From NCBI RefSeq assembly GCF_007004625.1, contig NZ_VIFV01000011.1:1-64000 (forward strand): a DNA stretch of 64,000 nt, written 5' to 3'. This document shows positions 26,406-36,058 of the stretch, in pieces (position 1 is the stretch's first letter; every line of letters begins with the position of its first letter). The notes under the pieces are model-generated. The model was given only the letters and a program-made list of their open reading frames with translations, searched no databases and had not been told where the DNA came from. The position numbers were made by a program, and so were the translations under genes. This DNA is from Planococcus salinarum. Lineage in GTDB: Bacteria > Bacillota > Bacilli > Bacillales_A > Planococcaceae.

Positions 26406-27146
26406 ATGTTTGAAGAAATTAATGTGAACCAAATTTTTTCAATATTAAGAAAAAGAATCCTTTTTATCATCTTTACAACTTTAATCTTTATTGGAATTGC
26501 TGCAGGTATTACCTATTACATGCTGACCCCCATCTATCAGACTTCCACGGAAATTCTGGTCAGTCAGGAACGCACGGAAGCGACGACGTTGACGAATCAG
26601 GATATTCAAACAGATCTGCAATTGATCAATACGTACATTGATATTATTAAAAGCCCTTTCATCCTTGATCCGGTAATAGAAGATTTGTCGTTGAATATGT
26701 CTGCTGATGCCCTCAACAGTAAAATTGTTGCGGAAGAGTCTTCGAACTCTCAGGTCTTTAGCATATCAGTGCAGGATTCAGATCCGGAACTTGCAGTAAA
26801 TGTAGCTAATTCAACCGCTTTGGTATTCCAGTCAAGAATACAGGATTTAATGAACGTGGATAACGTAACGATTTTGTCTCCTGCGGTTTTAAAACCCAAT
26901 CCAGCACCGATTTCTCCAAATCCGATAAGGAATATGCTGGTGGCAGCAGCGGCCGGATTGATTCTCAGCATCGGTATATCCATCTTGCTTGCATACATGG
27001 ATACAACAATTAAAAATGAGCAGGATATTGATGAACACTTGGGAGTTCCATTGCTTGCTGTTATTTCACCCATTGTAGAAAAGGATAAAGTGAAAAAAGC
27101 TACCCCAGTGGCATTGAAGAAAAAGGAGGCCTTTCGAATATGGTGA
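26406..27146 (+). CDS. Wzz-type chain-length/kinase-adaptor membrane protein (CapA/YveK-like)
   Basis: 246-aa polysaccharide co-polymerase. An N-terminal cytoplasmic stretch is followed by a membrane segment (about 18-39), an extracellular domain, the proline-rich PAPISPNPIRN motif near 175 and a second membrane segment (about 181-200), then a cytoplasmic tail that activates the partner kinase. In Firmicutes Wzz and kinase are separate, as here. The stop overlaps the kinase start by seven bases, so the two are translationally coupled. Confidence 0.9.
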   Translation: MFEEINVNQIFSILRKRILFIIFTTLIFIGIAAGITYYMLTPIYQTSTEILVSQERTEATTLTNQDIQTDLQLINTYIDIIKSPFILDPVIEDLSLNMSADALNSKIVAEESSNSQVFSISVQDSDPELAVNVANSTALVFQSRIQDLMNVDNVTILSPAVLKPNPAPISPNPIRNMLVAAAAGLILSIGISILLAYMDTTIKNEQDIDEHLGVPLLAVISPIVEKDKVKKATPVALKKKEAFRIW

Positions 27147-27841
27147 AAAAGGATAAAAACTTAAAGTACGGCGCAAGGAGTCTTATTGCTTATACAGAGC
27201 CACAATCTTATGTTTCAGAACAATACAGGACTTTACGGACGAACATAAATTTTTCTTCTCCTGATGAAAATATTCAAACCATAGTAATCACTTCCGCTGG
27301 GCCAGCGGAAGGAAAATCCACAACCGCCGCAAACCTGGCTGTCGTTTATGCCCAGGAAGGAAAAAATATCCTACTGGTTGATGGTGACCTGCGTAAACCG
27401 ACAATGCATCATACCTTTAAAATCAGAAATATCATGGGCCTTTCCAGTATATTAGGCAGACAGGTTTCCTTAAAAGCAGCCATTAAGAAAACGGGGGTCA
27501 ATGGCCTGGATATTCTAACTTCTGGACAGATACCGCCCAACCCTGCTGAGTTATTGGCTTCTAAATCAATGGATGTGCTCCTTGATCAATTGAAAAGTAA
27601 ATATGATTTGATAATTTTTGATTCACCGCCCATGTTGTCAGTTACAGATGCTCAAATACTTGCATACAAATGCGACGGAGTCATCCTTGTGCTGAATTCC
27701 AAAAGCACAGAGAAGCAGCAGGCAATCAAGGCTAAAGAAGCGATTGCGGTGTCAAAAAGTAAATTAATTGGGGTTGTGCTGAACAATTACAGCAACTCCA
27801 AAGAGAACTATTACAACACATATTCTCAAACAATATCATGA
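27140..27841 (+). CDS. CpsD/CapB-family tyrosine kinase (BY-kinase)
   Basis: 233-aa cytoplasmic autokinase controlling polymer length and export. Walker A is GPAEGKSTTAAN near 53-63, Walker A' is LLVDGDLRKP near 82, and Walker B is LIIFDSPP near 157. The C-terminal tail has the expected tyrosine cluster (NYSNSKENYYNTYSQ). AAAGGAGG inside the Wzz gene serves its ATG. The usual partner phosphatase (CpsB/YwqE type) is absent from the window. Confidence 0.93.
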   Translation: MVKKDKNLKYGARSLIAYTEPQSYVSEQYRTLRTNINFSSPDENIQTIVITSAGPAEGKSTTAANLAVVYAQEGKNILLVDGDLRKPTMHHTFKIRNIMGLSSILGRQVSLKAAIKKTGVNGLDILTSGQIPPNPAELLASKSMDVLLDQLKSKYDLIIFDSPPMLSVTDAQILAYKCDGVILVLNSKSTEKQQAIKAKEAIAVSKSKLIGVVLNNYSNSKENYYNTYSQTIS

Positions 27842-27873
27842 TAATAAGCTTGCCATTACAAGATTTTTGAGGG

Positions 27874-28830
27874 GTGATTCTGCTGGGTAATGAATTAATC
27901 TCTGTAATAATGAGTGCATATAACGAAAGGTTGGATTGGCTAACCGAAAGCATTGAATCAATCCTTAATCAGACCTATGAAAATATTGAATTTATTATTG
28001 TTTTGGATAACCCTGAAAATTTAGGAATACTGAAGTTGCTGGAACAATACCGGTTAAAAGACAATCGGATAAAGCTGATAATAAATGAACAAAACTTGGG
28101 TTTAGTCAAAAGCCTGAATATCGCTTTGGAACAATGCAGTGGCAAGTATATCGCCCGCATGGATGCTGATGATATTTCCAATGTTGAAAGATTGGAAATG
28201 CAAAAAAAATACCTGGAAAACCATCAATTGGATTTCATATTTTCAGGCGTACAAGTAATTGATGAAGAAAATGCCAATCTCTATCAAACAAACACGCAGG
28301 AAATGGATGCTCAGCAATCTAAAAAAAGACTTGAAAAAATTCATATATCTTTCCATCCCACATGGTTTTTAAAATCAGAGATTTTTAAGGACTTAAAGGG
28401 ATACAGGGAAATCAGCTATTGTGAAGATTACGATTTTATACTCCGCTGTTTGAGCAAAAACTGCAAAATAGGAAAAATGAATGGTTTCGTACTTCAATAT
28501 AGAGTGAGGAAAAGCGGCATATCGAAATCTTTCAGTCTCGAACAATTCTTGAATACTAAAGGAGTAGTCAAATTATACAGAAAAAATACCCTTGAAGATG
28601 ATAGTTTATTGACGGAAATCATGCAACATTCCAGAGAAATTGCTGACGATGCAGAAAAGAAAAAATTCAATGCAGCGGACAGTTTTTATTATCAGGGAGT
28701 TGATCTTATAAAAAGCGGAAATACTTTCCGCGGCGTCAACAGCCTAACGAAAAGCCTCTTTATCAGCAAGTATTATTTGCTTAGAAACATAGACATCCTG
28801 AAATATAAAATTGAAAATCACAATACATGA
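27874..28830 (+). CDS. Family 2 glycosyltransferase
   Basis: 318-aa GT-A transferase. ISVIMSAYNERLDWLTESIES at the N-terminus, the acidic DADD motif in ARMDADDIS near residues 93-98, and CEDYDF near 188 are typical GT2 features. The C-terminal third is basic and helical. The start is uncertain: GTG at 27874 lies within the purine-rich GAGGGGTG that could be the ribosome site, so a CTG at 27880 or 27883 is possible. Confidence 0.87.
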   Translation: MILLGNELISVIMSAYNERLDWLTESIESILNQTYENIEFIIVLDNPENLGILKLLEQYRLKDNRIKLIINEQNLGLVKSLNIALEQCSGKYIARMDADDISNVERLEMQKKYLENHQLDFIFSGVQVIDEENANLYQTNTQEMDAQQSKKRLEKIHISFHPTWFLKSEIFKDLKGYREISYCEDYDFILRCLSKNCKIGKMNGFVLQYRVRKSGISKSFSLEQFLNTKGVVKLYRKNTLEDDSLLTEIMQHSREIADDAEKKKFNAADSFYYQGVDLIKSGNTFRGVNSLTKSLFISKYYLLRNIDILKYKIENHNT

Positions 28831-28964
28831 AAATCGGCATATCCCTGCTGAATTAAGAAGCAAACCACTAAAACGCATTGCTTATAAACCGGTTCCCAGT
28901 AACTGATGCAACTCCACGAATTTCTGGGTTCTTGTCCACTGCAAAGGAGTGAATTCACATTAAA

Positions 28965-30089
28965 ATGAAATGGTTATTAGTAATTCTGTTATCAGGAGCA
29001 ATCGGAATCAGTTATTTTCTTTTTAAAATTGAGAAACTTTCGGGTCAACAGGAGATTGTGGATACTCAAGAAGGATATGACTTACAGGGAGATGGAATAA
29101 CGGATGATACTGAGGTATTGCAGGAGGCGATAAATAATACTGCTGAGGGTGGGACTCTTATCTTGCCGCCAGGGGTTTATAAGCTTAGTAAAAATCCTGA
29201 ACACAAAGCGGTTACAGGTTATGGCGAAAGTTTTTTTTCTTTGAAAATTACAAAACCCATTACCATTTTGATGGATGAAGTAATCTTCAAAACAGAGACC
29301 GATCAAAAACATGGTGTATTTTGGATTCATCAAACTTCGAACGTCCATTTGAAGGGAGGAACTTTGATGGGCGATAAACTGCCGGAAGAAAAATCACTGG
29401 TGACGAATATAGCTGTTTTAATCCATGAAAGCCAGGAAAGCTCAGTTGAAAATATGTACACAAAAAATTATTCTCAAGGGATTCATCTTCATCGTGCAAA
29501 TAATAATGTAATCCGTAAAGTTACAAGTGAATATAATACCGGTTCTGGAATCATAAATTTCGCATCGGATCATAATTTAATCGATTCATGTGTGGTTCGA
29601 AACTCAAGTGATGGCCATCTCTCGCTGTATGGGGTTGGCAAGTATAACCGGGTTACGAATTGTATGGTCACAGAAGATCGGCCGGGATTTACAGCAGAAC
29701 AAGGAATAACTGTAGAAAGTGAAAGGTACAGTACGATTGAAAATAATAGTGTCAGTGGGTTTTATTATGGAATTGATATAAAAAACGCCGCGGAATCCAA
29801 TTTGATTCTTTCCAATTACACATTCAATAATGAGTACAATATAGCCGTGCGTCCAGGCGATGGGGGGGAGAATCTTATGACTCCCAGCCACAATATACGC
29901 ATCATCCATAACTTAGTACTGAATCCGCGAGGGGATTCGATGAATGGTATTTTTGTGAACATCGGAACAGGGCATGAAATTATAGGGAATACGCTAAATG
30001 AAGGACAGCTGATTATTACAGACGAAGAGATGTTTGAAAAATACGAGGATCAAAACTTTTTTGTCGAAGAAGTTGAGGTTGAACAATAG
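28965..30089 (+). CDS. Secreted or anchored right-handed beta-helix protein (pectate-lyase-like)
   Basis: 374-aa protein. Residues 4-20 form a signal anchor. Residues about 38-60 (GDGITDDTEVLQEAINNTAEGGTL) match the start of pectate-lyase-superfamily beta helices. Short repeats with stacked Asn/Val follow (NNNVIRKV, HNLIDSCV, NRVTNCMV, YSTIENNSV). It is probably outside the membrane, acting on or scaffolding the polymer as a lyase, hydrolase or epimerase. The spacing from AAAGGAG to the ATG is long (about 15 bases); an ATT two codons upstream would fit better. Confidence 0.8.
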   Translation: MKWLLVILLSGAIGISYFLFKIEKLSGQQEIVDTQEGYDLQGDGITDDTEVLQEAINNTAEGGTLILPPGVYKLSKNPEHKAVTGYGESFFSLKITKPITILMDEVIFKTETDQKHGVFWIHQTSNVHLKGGTLMGDKLPEEKSLVTNIAVLIHESQESSVENMYTKNYSQGIHLHRANNNVIRKVTSEYNTGSGIINFASDHNLIDSCVVRNSSDGHLSLYGVGKYNRVTNCMVTEDRPGFTAEQGITVESERYSTIENNSVSGFYYGIDIKNAAESNLILSNYTFNNEYNIAVRPGDGGENLMTPSHNIRIIHNLVLNPRGDSMNGIFVNIGTGHEIIGNTLNEGQLIITDEEMFEKYEDQNFFVEEVEVEQ

Positions 30090-30175
30090 CAATGGCGGTT
30101 CTGCAATATAAAACGAAGGTTCATATTAAAAGTACTGTCAAAGTCATGGGAATGTATTGATGGGAGAGTGTGGAA

Positions 30176-32287
30176 ATGAACAGCATTGCAACATTGGGCG
30201 ACGCTATTGAAAATTTTTATGCAGAAAACAGGAATGTGAGGATTCTACATTTTAATGCAGCTGATAATTTGGTGAAAAAAGAGTTGGCTGAAAGGGGATT
30301 TTGGAATTATTTGGGGATAAGTTTCGAATCACCTGACCGTTCATGTGAATCGGAACTCTTCTATACAAAGGATAAAAACGTACTGGTTAAAAATAATGCT
30401 GATATTTTAATTTTGAGCAGATGTGGTGTATATGACGTAAAGAACGCTTTCAATTCATCAGCCCAATTCATCGTTTGTCAGCCGGACAGTTTGTTGAAGA
30501 GTTTCAGCTCTTTTGCCGTCTGGGCGTATAAATACGCGCGCAGAATGAAGTGGGAAGTTCAAATGGGAAGTTTTGCGGACAAGGACAAAAAGGGGAATCC
30601 GGTAATCATTTTTAAAAGAGAGTTCAAGAAAGAAAAAAAGGCCAGATATTACCTATCGCCAGAAACCGGATACCAAAATTTTTTTGATGCAGTAAATGAA
30701 CTGCAGTTGCAGTATGTAGTCTTGCGCTGGCACGATAAAATACCATTTTCTGATCTTAGTGAAGATGTGGATTTACTGATCTCGGATCGCGATATTGAAA
30801 AAGTTCAGAATTTGATGAATGAGCGGGTAGGAATATTGCCCTTCGACTTGTACAGCCTCAGTGGATTGCCGGGAAGCACTTTCAAAAACATCGCATATTA
30901 TCCACCTTACTTAGGGGAACAGATCCTGCAGGACCGGGAGTTGTGGGAAGGGAAGTATTACATTCCAAATAAAAAAAATTATTTTTATAGTCTGATGTAT
31001 CATGCTGTTTACCATAAAGGTGAAAAGTCGGGGATTCCTGTCCACGAAGGAGACCAGCCGAACAAAGATTTGTCGGATCATGAGTATCTAGAAATCCTGC
31101 AAAAATTGGCTGGAGAGAATAATATTAAATTGGAGAAGTTGAACTTATTGTACTTCCATGAGCTGCTGGAAAAAGCGGGATGGGCCCCTGCTACAGATAC
31201 ACTCAGAAAATTGAGTGAAGGGAATGCCACCTGGTTAAATTCCATCATAAAAGAGACTGGAAATAATTTTGAAAAAGACGGGGAACTCATGGTGTTTATT
31301 ATCAGAGAATGGGCTTATGAAAGAGGGTTGACGGGTTTAATAGTCGGGTGGTTTGAAAAGAGCGGTTTAAACCTTGTCAAAAGTGTTGAACTTAAACCTG
31401 AACAAAGAGAGAAAGCTGCTCAAAATCTCAGGGGGGGGAATTGGGACAAAGGGCCATGGCCGATAAGTGGGGGGAAACCTGCCGTTATGCTTGTCATGTA
31501 TGATTACCATCCGAAAGCCCTGGAGGGTGATAAGCGCAAAAAATACCCCCATGTGTCGAATGAACATTATTTATTCAAAGAAGAAATCAGATTGAAAATC
31601 AATTCTTCGCTGCCTGACATGGAAAAAACCAATCCCATCCACAGTTCGGATGATGAAATTGAAGCGTTGGATTATATTAATTCCATCTCACCGGAAATTA
31701 TTGATGAAGTTCAGGAAACGGTTACTGAGTGGGATCGGCTTTATAAAACAAAAGAGAAAGTCATCAAAGATGTATCACAATACAAGCGCAGAGCTAAAGT
31801 GGAAATCATTGAATACAATGGGACTAAAGCGGTGAAAAAAACCTATAAAGCAGGAAAGGAAAGGTTCCTCGAGAGGGAAAAGTACGTATATGGCGAGTTA
31901 AGCAAAGAGTGCCGATTCATACCTGCCTTACTGGAAAGTGGAGAAAATTACATTATTATCCCTTTTTTGAAAACGACATTGCTTTCAAGAACGAAATATT
32001 TTAAAATGCAAGCCTTAAAAAAATACAAACACGAAATCCTCAGCATCAGCGAGTTTTTCTACAACAAAGGCTATGCGTTAATCGATTTTCATCCCGGAAA
32101 TATATTGGTTACGAAAGAAGGTCCGCGGATAATCGATTTCGAGTTTTTATATAAATATAAAAATAAGCCTGAAAATATTCAAGCCTCCTTCGATTTTGCA
32201 GGGTATCCTGACAACTTCGTGGAAGACGTGCCATATGGAATAGACATCGAACGGCGTAAAGATATATGGAAAGAAATTTTGTATTAG
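30176..32287 (+). CDS. Large multidomain protein: nucleotidyltransferase-like, NDK-like and kinase-like modules
   Basis: 703 aa, no signal peptide or membrane segment. The N-terminal 150 residues are unrecognised. Residues near 170-400 resemble an uncharacterised nucleotidyltransferase fold (VVLRWHDKIPF..EDVDLLISDRD near 196). Around 434-500 a segment (VMLVMYDYHPKAL ... NPIHSSDDEIEAL near 486-498) resembles nucleoside diphosphate kinase, with the catalytic-His-like IHSSD. The last 170 residues look like a lipopolysaccharide/Kdo-type kinase: YALIDFHPGNILV near 634 is the catalytic loop and IIDFEF near 651 the metal-binding motif. ATG at 30176 has GGGAGAG upstream. It may phosphorylate a sugar of the polymer. 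Confidence 0.7.
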   Translation: MNSIATLGDAIENFYAENRNVRILHFNAADNLVKKELAERGFWNYLGISFESPDRSCESELFYTKDKNVLVKNNADILILSRCGVYDVKNAFNSSAQFIVCQPDSLLKSFSSFAVWAYKYARRMKWEVQMGSFADKDKKGNPVIIFKREFKKEKKARYYLSPETGYQNFFDAVNELQLQYVVLRWHDKIPFSDLSEDVDLLISDRDIEKVQNLMNERVGILPFDLYSLSGLPGSTFKNIAYYPPYLGEQILQDRELWEGKYYIPNKKNYFYSLMYHAVYHKGEKSGIPVHEGDQPNKDLSDHEYLEILQKLAGENNIKLEKLNLLYFHELLEKAGWAPATDTLRKLSEGNATWLNSIIKETGNNFEKDGELMVFIIREWAYERGLTGLIVGWFEKSGLNLVKSVELKPEQREKAAQNLRGGNWDKGPWPISGGKPAVMLVMYDYHPKALEGDKRKKYPHVSNEHYLFKEEIRLKINSSLPDMEKTNPIHSSDDEIEALDYINSISPEIIDEVQETVTEWDRLYKTKEKVIKDVSQYKRRAKVEIIEYNGTKAVKKTYKAGKERFLEREKYVYGELSKECRFIPALLESGENYIIIPFLKTTLLSRTKYFKMQALKKYKHEILSISEFFYNKGYALIDFHPGNILVTKEGPRIIDFEFLYKYKNKPENIQASFDFAGYPDNFVEDVPYGIDIERRKDIWKEILY

Positions 32288-32605
32288 CACTGATTGGATT
32301 TAATTCTTTGGCGACTTTTTTGTAATTATCTAAATAGTCTGTTTTATTAAGTCGAAAGTATGTTAAAGTATATAAATAAAAAGGAAAAGGTAAGTATATA
32401 GTAATGTGCGTAATATGCATTTCCCGTTTGAACATTAAGAATAACGAATATTTATTTTTCCTGAAACCGGAAATTTATCTTTCCAAATCCGCAGGTTGAA
32501 GAGTTGAAAAGAAATTCCTTTGCATTCTCTACGGGGAGGAGTCGATTTTTAAAAAGGAGTATCACCGATGTGTTCTCAAGATTCTATTGAAAAGGTGGAG
32601 ATAGT
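32288..32605. other. Intergenic region upstream of the first fcl gene
   Basis: AT-rich, 318 bp. It holds TAATTATCTAAAT (32323-32335), also found upstream of the Wzz gene at 26259-26271, and a TATAAA-like box near 32371. An AAAAAGGAG site precedes a 28-codon ORF (32568-32654) that overlaps the fcl start. A promoter here is possible but not proven; no hairpin terminator was found. Confidence 0.35.
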
Positions 32606-33586
32606 ATGGAATATAACTCGAAGATATATGTGGCTGGACACAGAGGGCTGGTAGGTTCGGCAATCGTCCGAAAGTTGAGGGAAAAAGGTTATAACAACCT
32701 GATTTATCGCACAAGCAAAGAACTGGATCTGACGGACCGAAAACAAGTAGATCAATATTTTCAGGAGGAAAAACCGGAATATGTTATCCTCGCTGCGGCA
32801 AAGGTAGGCGGGATTTTAGCCAATAATGATTATCCGGCAGTATTTATCCGGGACAATTTAATGATCCAAACGAACGTTATTGATGCAGCTTATCAGAATG
32901 ATGTAAAAAAACTTGTTTTCTTCGGAAGCACATGCATCTATCCAAAATATACTGCTCAGCCAATGAAGGAACATTCCATATTGACCGGAGAATTGGAAAA
33001 GACTAATGAACCGTATGCGATTGCAAAAATAGCAGGCATCAAAATGTGCGAATCTTATAACAGGCAATTCGGCACTGACTATATTTCTTTGATGCCGACT
33101 AACCTTTATGGCCCGAATGATAATTTTGATTTAGAAAACTCACATGTCGTGCCGGCGCTGATCCGGAAATTCCATGAAGCAAAAATTAACTCTGTTCCAA
33201 ACGTTGAAGTTTGGGGAACCGGGCTTCCGAAAAGAGAATTTATCTATGTTGATGATTTAGCTGATGCAACAATACACTTGATAAACAATTACAGTGGAAA
33301 TGATATCGTCAATATCGGTTGCGGAAAAGATATTTCCATCAAGGAACTGGCGGAAAAAATTAAAACGATAGTGAAGTACCAGGGCGAAATCATTTATAAC
33401 TCAGAAAAACCGGATGGGACGCCAAGAAAGTTGGTCGATGTAACAAGACTGAACGCGTTGGGCTGGGAAGCGTCTATTTCTCTGAATAAAGGGTTGAAAA
33501 TGACTTATGACTGGTATTTAGAGAATGAAGACCAGAAAAGAGTAGATGAATCGGCAATGGGAGTGAAATTGGGGGGGATTAGATGA
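32606..33586 (+). CDS. fcl: GDP-L-fucose synthase (copy 1)
   Basis: 326-aa epimerase/reductase converting GDP-4-keto-6-deoxy-D-mannose to GDP-L-fucose with NADPH. The motif GHRGLVGSA is near residues 11-19, FFGSTCIYP near 104, and the catalytic pair in YAIAK near 136-140. The tail after residue 310 is longer than in copy 2. AAGGTGGAG lies a few bases before the ATG. Its stop overlaps the gmd start (ATGA), so the two are coupled and form the GDP-fucose module. Confidence 0.92.
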   Translation: MEYNSKIYVAGHRGLVGSAIVRKLREKGYNNLIYRTSKELDLTDRKQVDQYFQEEKPEYVILAAAKVGGILANNDYPAVFIRDNLMIQTNVIDAAYQNDVKKLVFFGSTCIYPKYTAQPMKEHSILTGELEKTNEPYAIAKIAGIKMCESYNRQFGTDYISLMPTNLYGPNDNFDLENSHVVPALIRKFHEAKINSVPNVEVWGTGLPKREFIYVDDLADATIHLINNYSGNDIVNIGCGKDISIKELAEKIKTIVKYQGEIIYNSEKPDGTPRKLVDVTRLNALGWEASISLNKGLKMTYDWYLENEDQKRVDESAMGVKLGGIR

Positions 33587-34656
33587 AAAAGGCATTGATT
33601 ACTGGAATTACTGGGCAAGACGGTTCATTTTTGGCAGACTTCCTTTTGGAAAAAAATTATGAAGTCCATGGGATTATCCGTAGAAGTTCAAGCAGCAATA
33701 CAGGAAGAATTGAGCATCTGTACGTTGAAGAACTGAAAACAAGTGATAATTTCTATATCCATTATGGTGACCTGACCGACACTTCCAATGTCATTAGACT
33801 AATTAATGACATTAAACCGGATGAAATTTATAATCTGGCTGCCATGTCTCATGTGAAGGTTTCGTTTGAAACTCCTGAGTATACTGCTGATGTGGATGGA
33901 GTCGGGACGCTGCGGATTTTAGAAGCAGTCCGTATTTTGGGACTGGAAAAAAAGACAAGGATTTATCAGGCTTCCACTTCTGAACTGTATGGGAAAGTGC
34001 AGGAAGTGCCTCAAAAAGAAACTACTCCCTTTTACCCCCGTTCTCCATACGGAGTTGCAAAATTGTATGGTTTTTGGATTACGAAAAATTATAGAGAATC
34101 TTATAATATATTTGCTGTAAATGGGATTTTGTTCAACCACGAGTCTGAAAGAAGGGGAGAAACTTTTGTAACAAGGAAAATAAGTATGGCCGTGGCAAGA
34201 ATTGCTAAAGGCATGCAGGAAAAGCTGTTTTTGGGCAATCTGGATTCAAAACGTGATTGGGGTTATGCAAAGGATTATGTAGAATGCATGTGGCTGATGC
34301 TGCAGCATGATAAACCAGAAGATTTTGTTATTGCAACTGGTGAAATGCACACTGTCAGAGAGTTTGCCACTCTTGCTTTCAAGGAAGCAGGGATTGAAAT
34401 CGAGTGGCAAGGATCAGGGATCGATGAAAAAGGCATTGATAAAAAAACGGCTGCAGTATTGGTTGAGATTAAACCAGAATATTTCCGTCCTGCGGAAGTT
34501 GAGCAATTACTGGGTGATCCTTCAAAAGCGAAAACATTATTAAATTGGAACCCGACCAGTACATCGTTTGGGAAATTAGTGGAAATAATGGTTTCAAATG
34601 ATATCGCCTTGTTGGAAAGCCAGCAGAAAGAGCGCAATATGATAATTGAATACTGA
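33583..34656 (+). CDS. gmd: GDP-mannose 4,6-dehydratase
   Basis: 357-aa extended SDR making GDP-4-keto-6-deoxymannose from GDP-mannose. [16 protein letters not shown] is at residues 6-21 and contains the Gmd-specific GxxGQDG. Catalytic Thr/Tyr/Lys residues fall in the STSELYGKV region near 130 and YGVAKLYG near 158. [20 protein letters not shown] near 186 is the Gmd substrate loop. It overlaps fcl copy 1 by four bases and needs the GDP-mannose made by manC further downstream. Confidence 0.95.
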   Translation: MKKALITGITGQDGSFLADFLLEKNYEVHGIIRRSSSSNTGRIEHLYVEELKTSDNFYIHYGDLTDTSNVIRLINDIKPDEIYNLAAMSHVKVSFETPEYTADVDGVGTLRILEAVRILGLEKKTRIYQASTSELYGKVQEVPQKETTPFYPRSPYGVAKLYGFWITKNYRESYNIFAVNGILFNHESERRGETFVTRKISMAVARIAKGMQEKLFLGNLDSKRDWGYAKDYVECMWLMLQHDKPEDFVIATGEMHTVREFATLAFKEAGIEIEWQGSGIDEKGIDKKTAAVLVEIKPEYFRPAEVEQLLGDPSKAKTLLNWNPTSTSFGKLVEIMVSNDIALLESQQKERNMIIEY

Positions 34657-34802
34657 TATTTCCTTGTGCAGAGTATTACTGAAAAGTGGCTCTGCATAAT
34701 TTTTAAGATAAAAAGATTTCTTTCTATTCAGATATTTATTGTGTTATTGAACAATACTTCAGCTTTCAGGCTAGAAGGCGGATATTAGGGAGTGAACTGG
34801 AT

Positions 34803-35771
34803 ATGGAAAACGCAGGTGATTTGGTAAGTATCGTGATTCCTACTTACAACCGGTCAAACTTGCTGCAAAAGGCAATTAGCAGTCTGCAAACACAAACATA
34901 TCAAAATATCGAAATAATCATAGTGGATGACTGTTCCAGTGATGACACTGAAGAAGTAGTGAGGAATATGAAAGACGCACGAATTCATTACATTAAGCAT
35001 GAAATGAATAAAGGCGGTTCTGAAGCAAGGAATACGGGATTAAGGCAGGCAGGCGGAAAGTTTATCGGATTTCTTGATTCAGATGACCAATGGCTTCCTG
35101 AAAAACTTGAAAAGCAATTAAGCTTGTTCAAGAAAAACCCTTCAGCTGGTGTCGTGTATACAGGCGTGCAAGTGGTGAATGGCGACAAAGTTATAGAAAC
35201 GGTAATTCCACAGTACAAAGGGGATCTCCTGCCAAAATTATTTGAAGGAAACTGCCTCAATACGACTTCTTCGATATTGGTGAAGAAGGAATTGCTGATC
35301 GAAGTGGGGGGATTTGATGGCAGTTTGCCTAGCTGTCAGGACTGGGATTTATATATCCGTCTGGCACTCATCACTAAGTTTGATTTTGTAAAAGAACCTC
35401 TAGTGCTTTTTTTCGAGCACGATGGTGAAAGAATCACTACCAATAAACCGACTTCGGCTCAAGGGCATATGCTGATATTCCTTAAGTACAAAGAAACAGC
35501 TAAACAGATGGGGAACCGCACTTTCCAGCGATTCATCTTTTATATTTCGAAAATCATATTAAAAATCGGCATCGGCAGCCAAAGCAAAGCCATCATTAAA
35601 TTAGCCAGAAAAGTTTTGGCCGAAGGGGTCAAAGCACGGGGTACTGCCGGAAATAATTTCCTTTATTATTTATTGACCTTTGTCAATTTGAAAATTCTGC
35701 TTATCTTCTATAAAAAGTTCGGTAACTCTTATCAAAAAGAGTATGCTTTGTCGGAAGCTGCTACTTCCTGA
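34803..35771 (+). CDS. Family 2 glycosyltransferase
   Basis: 322-aa GT-A enzyme. VSIVIPTYNRSNLLQKAI starts the nucleotide domain, VDDCSSDDT is near 42, and the DxD-type acidic motif lies in FLDSDDQWLPEKLEKQ near 96. The rest is helical and basic with a hydrophobic stretch near 290-310. The substrate is unknown. GGGAG lies about eight bases before the ATG; a 146-bp gap precedes it. Confidence 0.88.
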   Translation: MENAGDLVSIVIPTYNRSNLLQKAISSLQTQTYQNIEIIIVDDCSSDDTEEVVRNMKDARIHYIKHEMNKGGSEARNTGLRQAGGKFIGFLDSDDQWLPEKLEKQLSLFKKNPSAGVVYTGVQVVNGDKVIETVIPQYKGDLLPKLFEGNCLNTTSSILVKKELLIEVGGFDGSLPSCQDWDLYIRLALITKFDFVKEPLVLFFEHDGERITTNKPTSAQGHMLIFLKYKETAKQMGNRTFQRFIFYISKIILKIGIGSQSKAIIKLARKVLAEGVKARGTAGNNFLYYLLTFVNLKILLIFYKKFGNSYQKEYALSEAATS

Positions 35772-35827
35772 ATGCCATTTATCCGCAGAAATTACCTAAT
35801 ATATGTTGAACGAATAAAATATAGTAG

Positions 35828-36025
35828 GCGATACTCCGCAAAACCAGGAGCACGATTATTTTGCTGCTCCTGTCTCTGTCTCTGTCTCTGCATCGCTGCG
35901 CTAGCTTCGAGACATGAAAGTGCGCTGCATCGCTGCGCTAGCTTCGAGACATGAAAGTGCGCTGCATCGCTGCGCTGGCTTCGTCGCAAAGAGGCGGCTG
36001 GACTACCTTCGGCTAATTCTCTGCT
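35828..36025. repeat. Repeat cluster: MITE end, CTGTCT microsatellite and 37-bp tandem units
   Basis: GCGATACTCCGCAAAACCAG (35828-35847) matches the MITE-like ends. A six-base repeat (TCTCTG, three or so copies) lies near 35872-35890. A 37-bp unit starting CTGCATCGCTGCGCTAGCTT occurs at 35888 and 35925, and a third partial, diverged copy at 35962 continues into GCTTCGTCGCAAAGAGGCGG. It sits between two polysaccharide genes whose surroundings are AT-rich, and has no coding potential I trust. Confidence 0.75.
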
Positions 36026-36058
36026 GATACATTGAATCTTCGAGTAAGAGGTGAGGAA

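Noticed and set aside
32568-32654. 28-codon ORF with an AAAAAGGAG site overlapping the fcl start
   Set aside because: Reading through, it has unremarkable composition and no attenuator around it. It may couple translation, but support is too weak to call a gene.
35888-35985. 37-bp direct repeats as a possible CRISPR array
   Set aside because: The units are directly tandem without spacers and the third copy is diverged. No cas genes are nearby.
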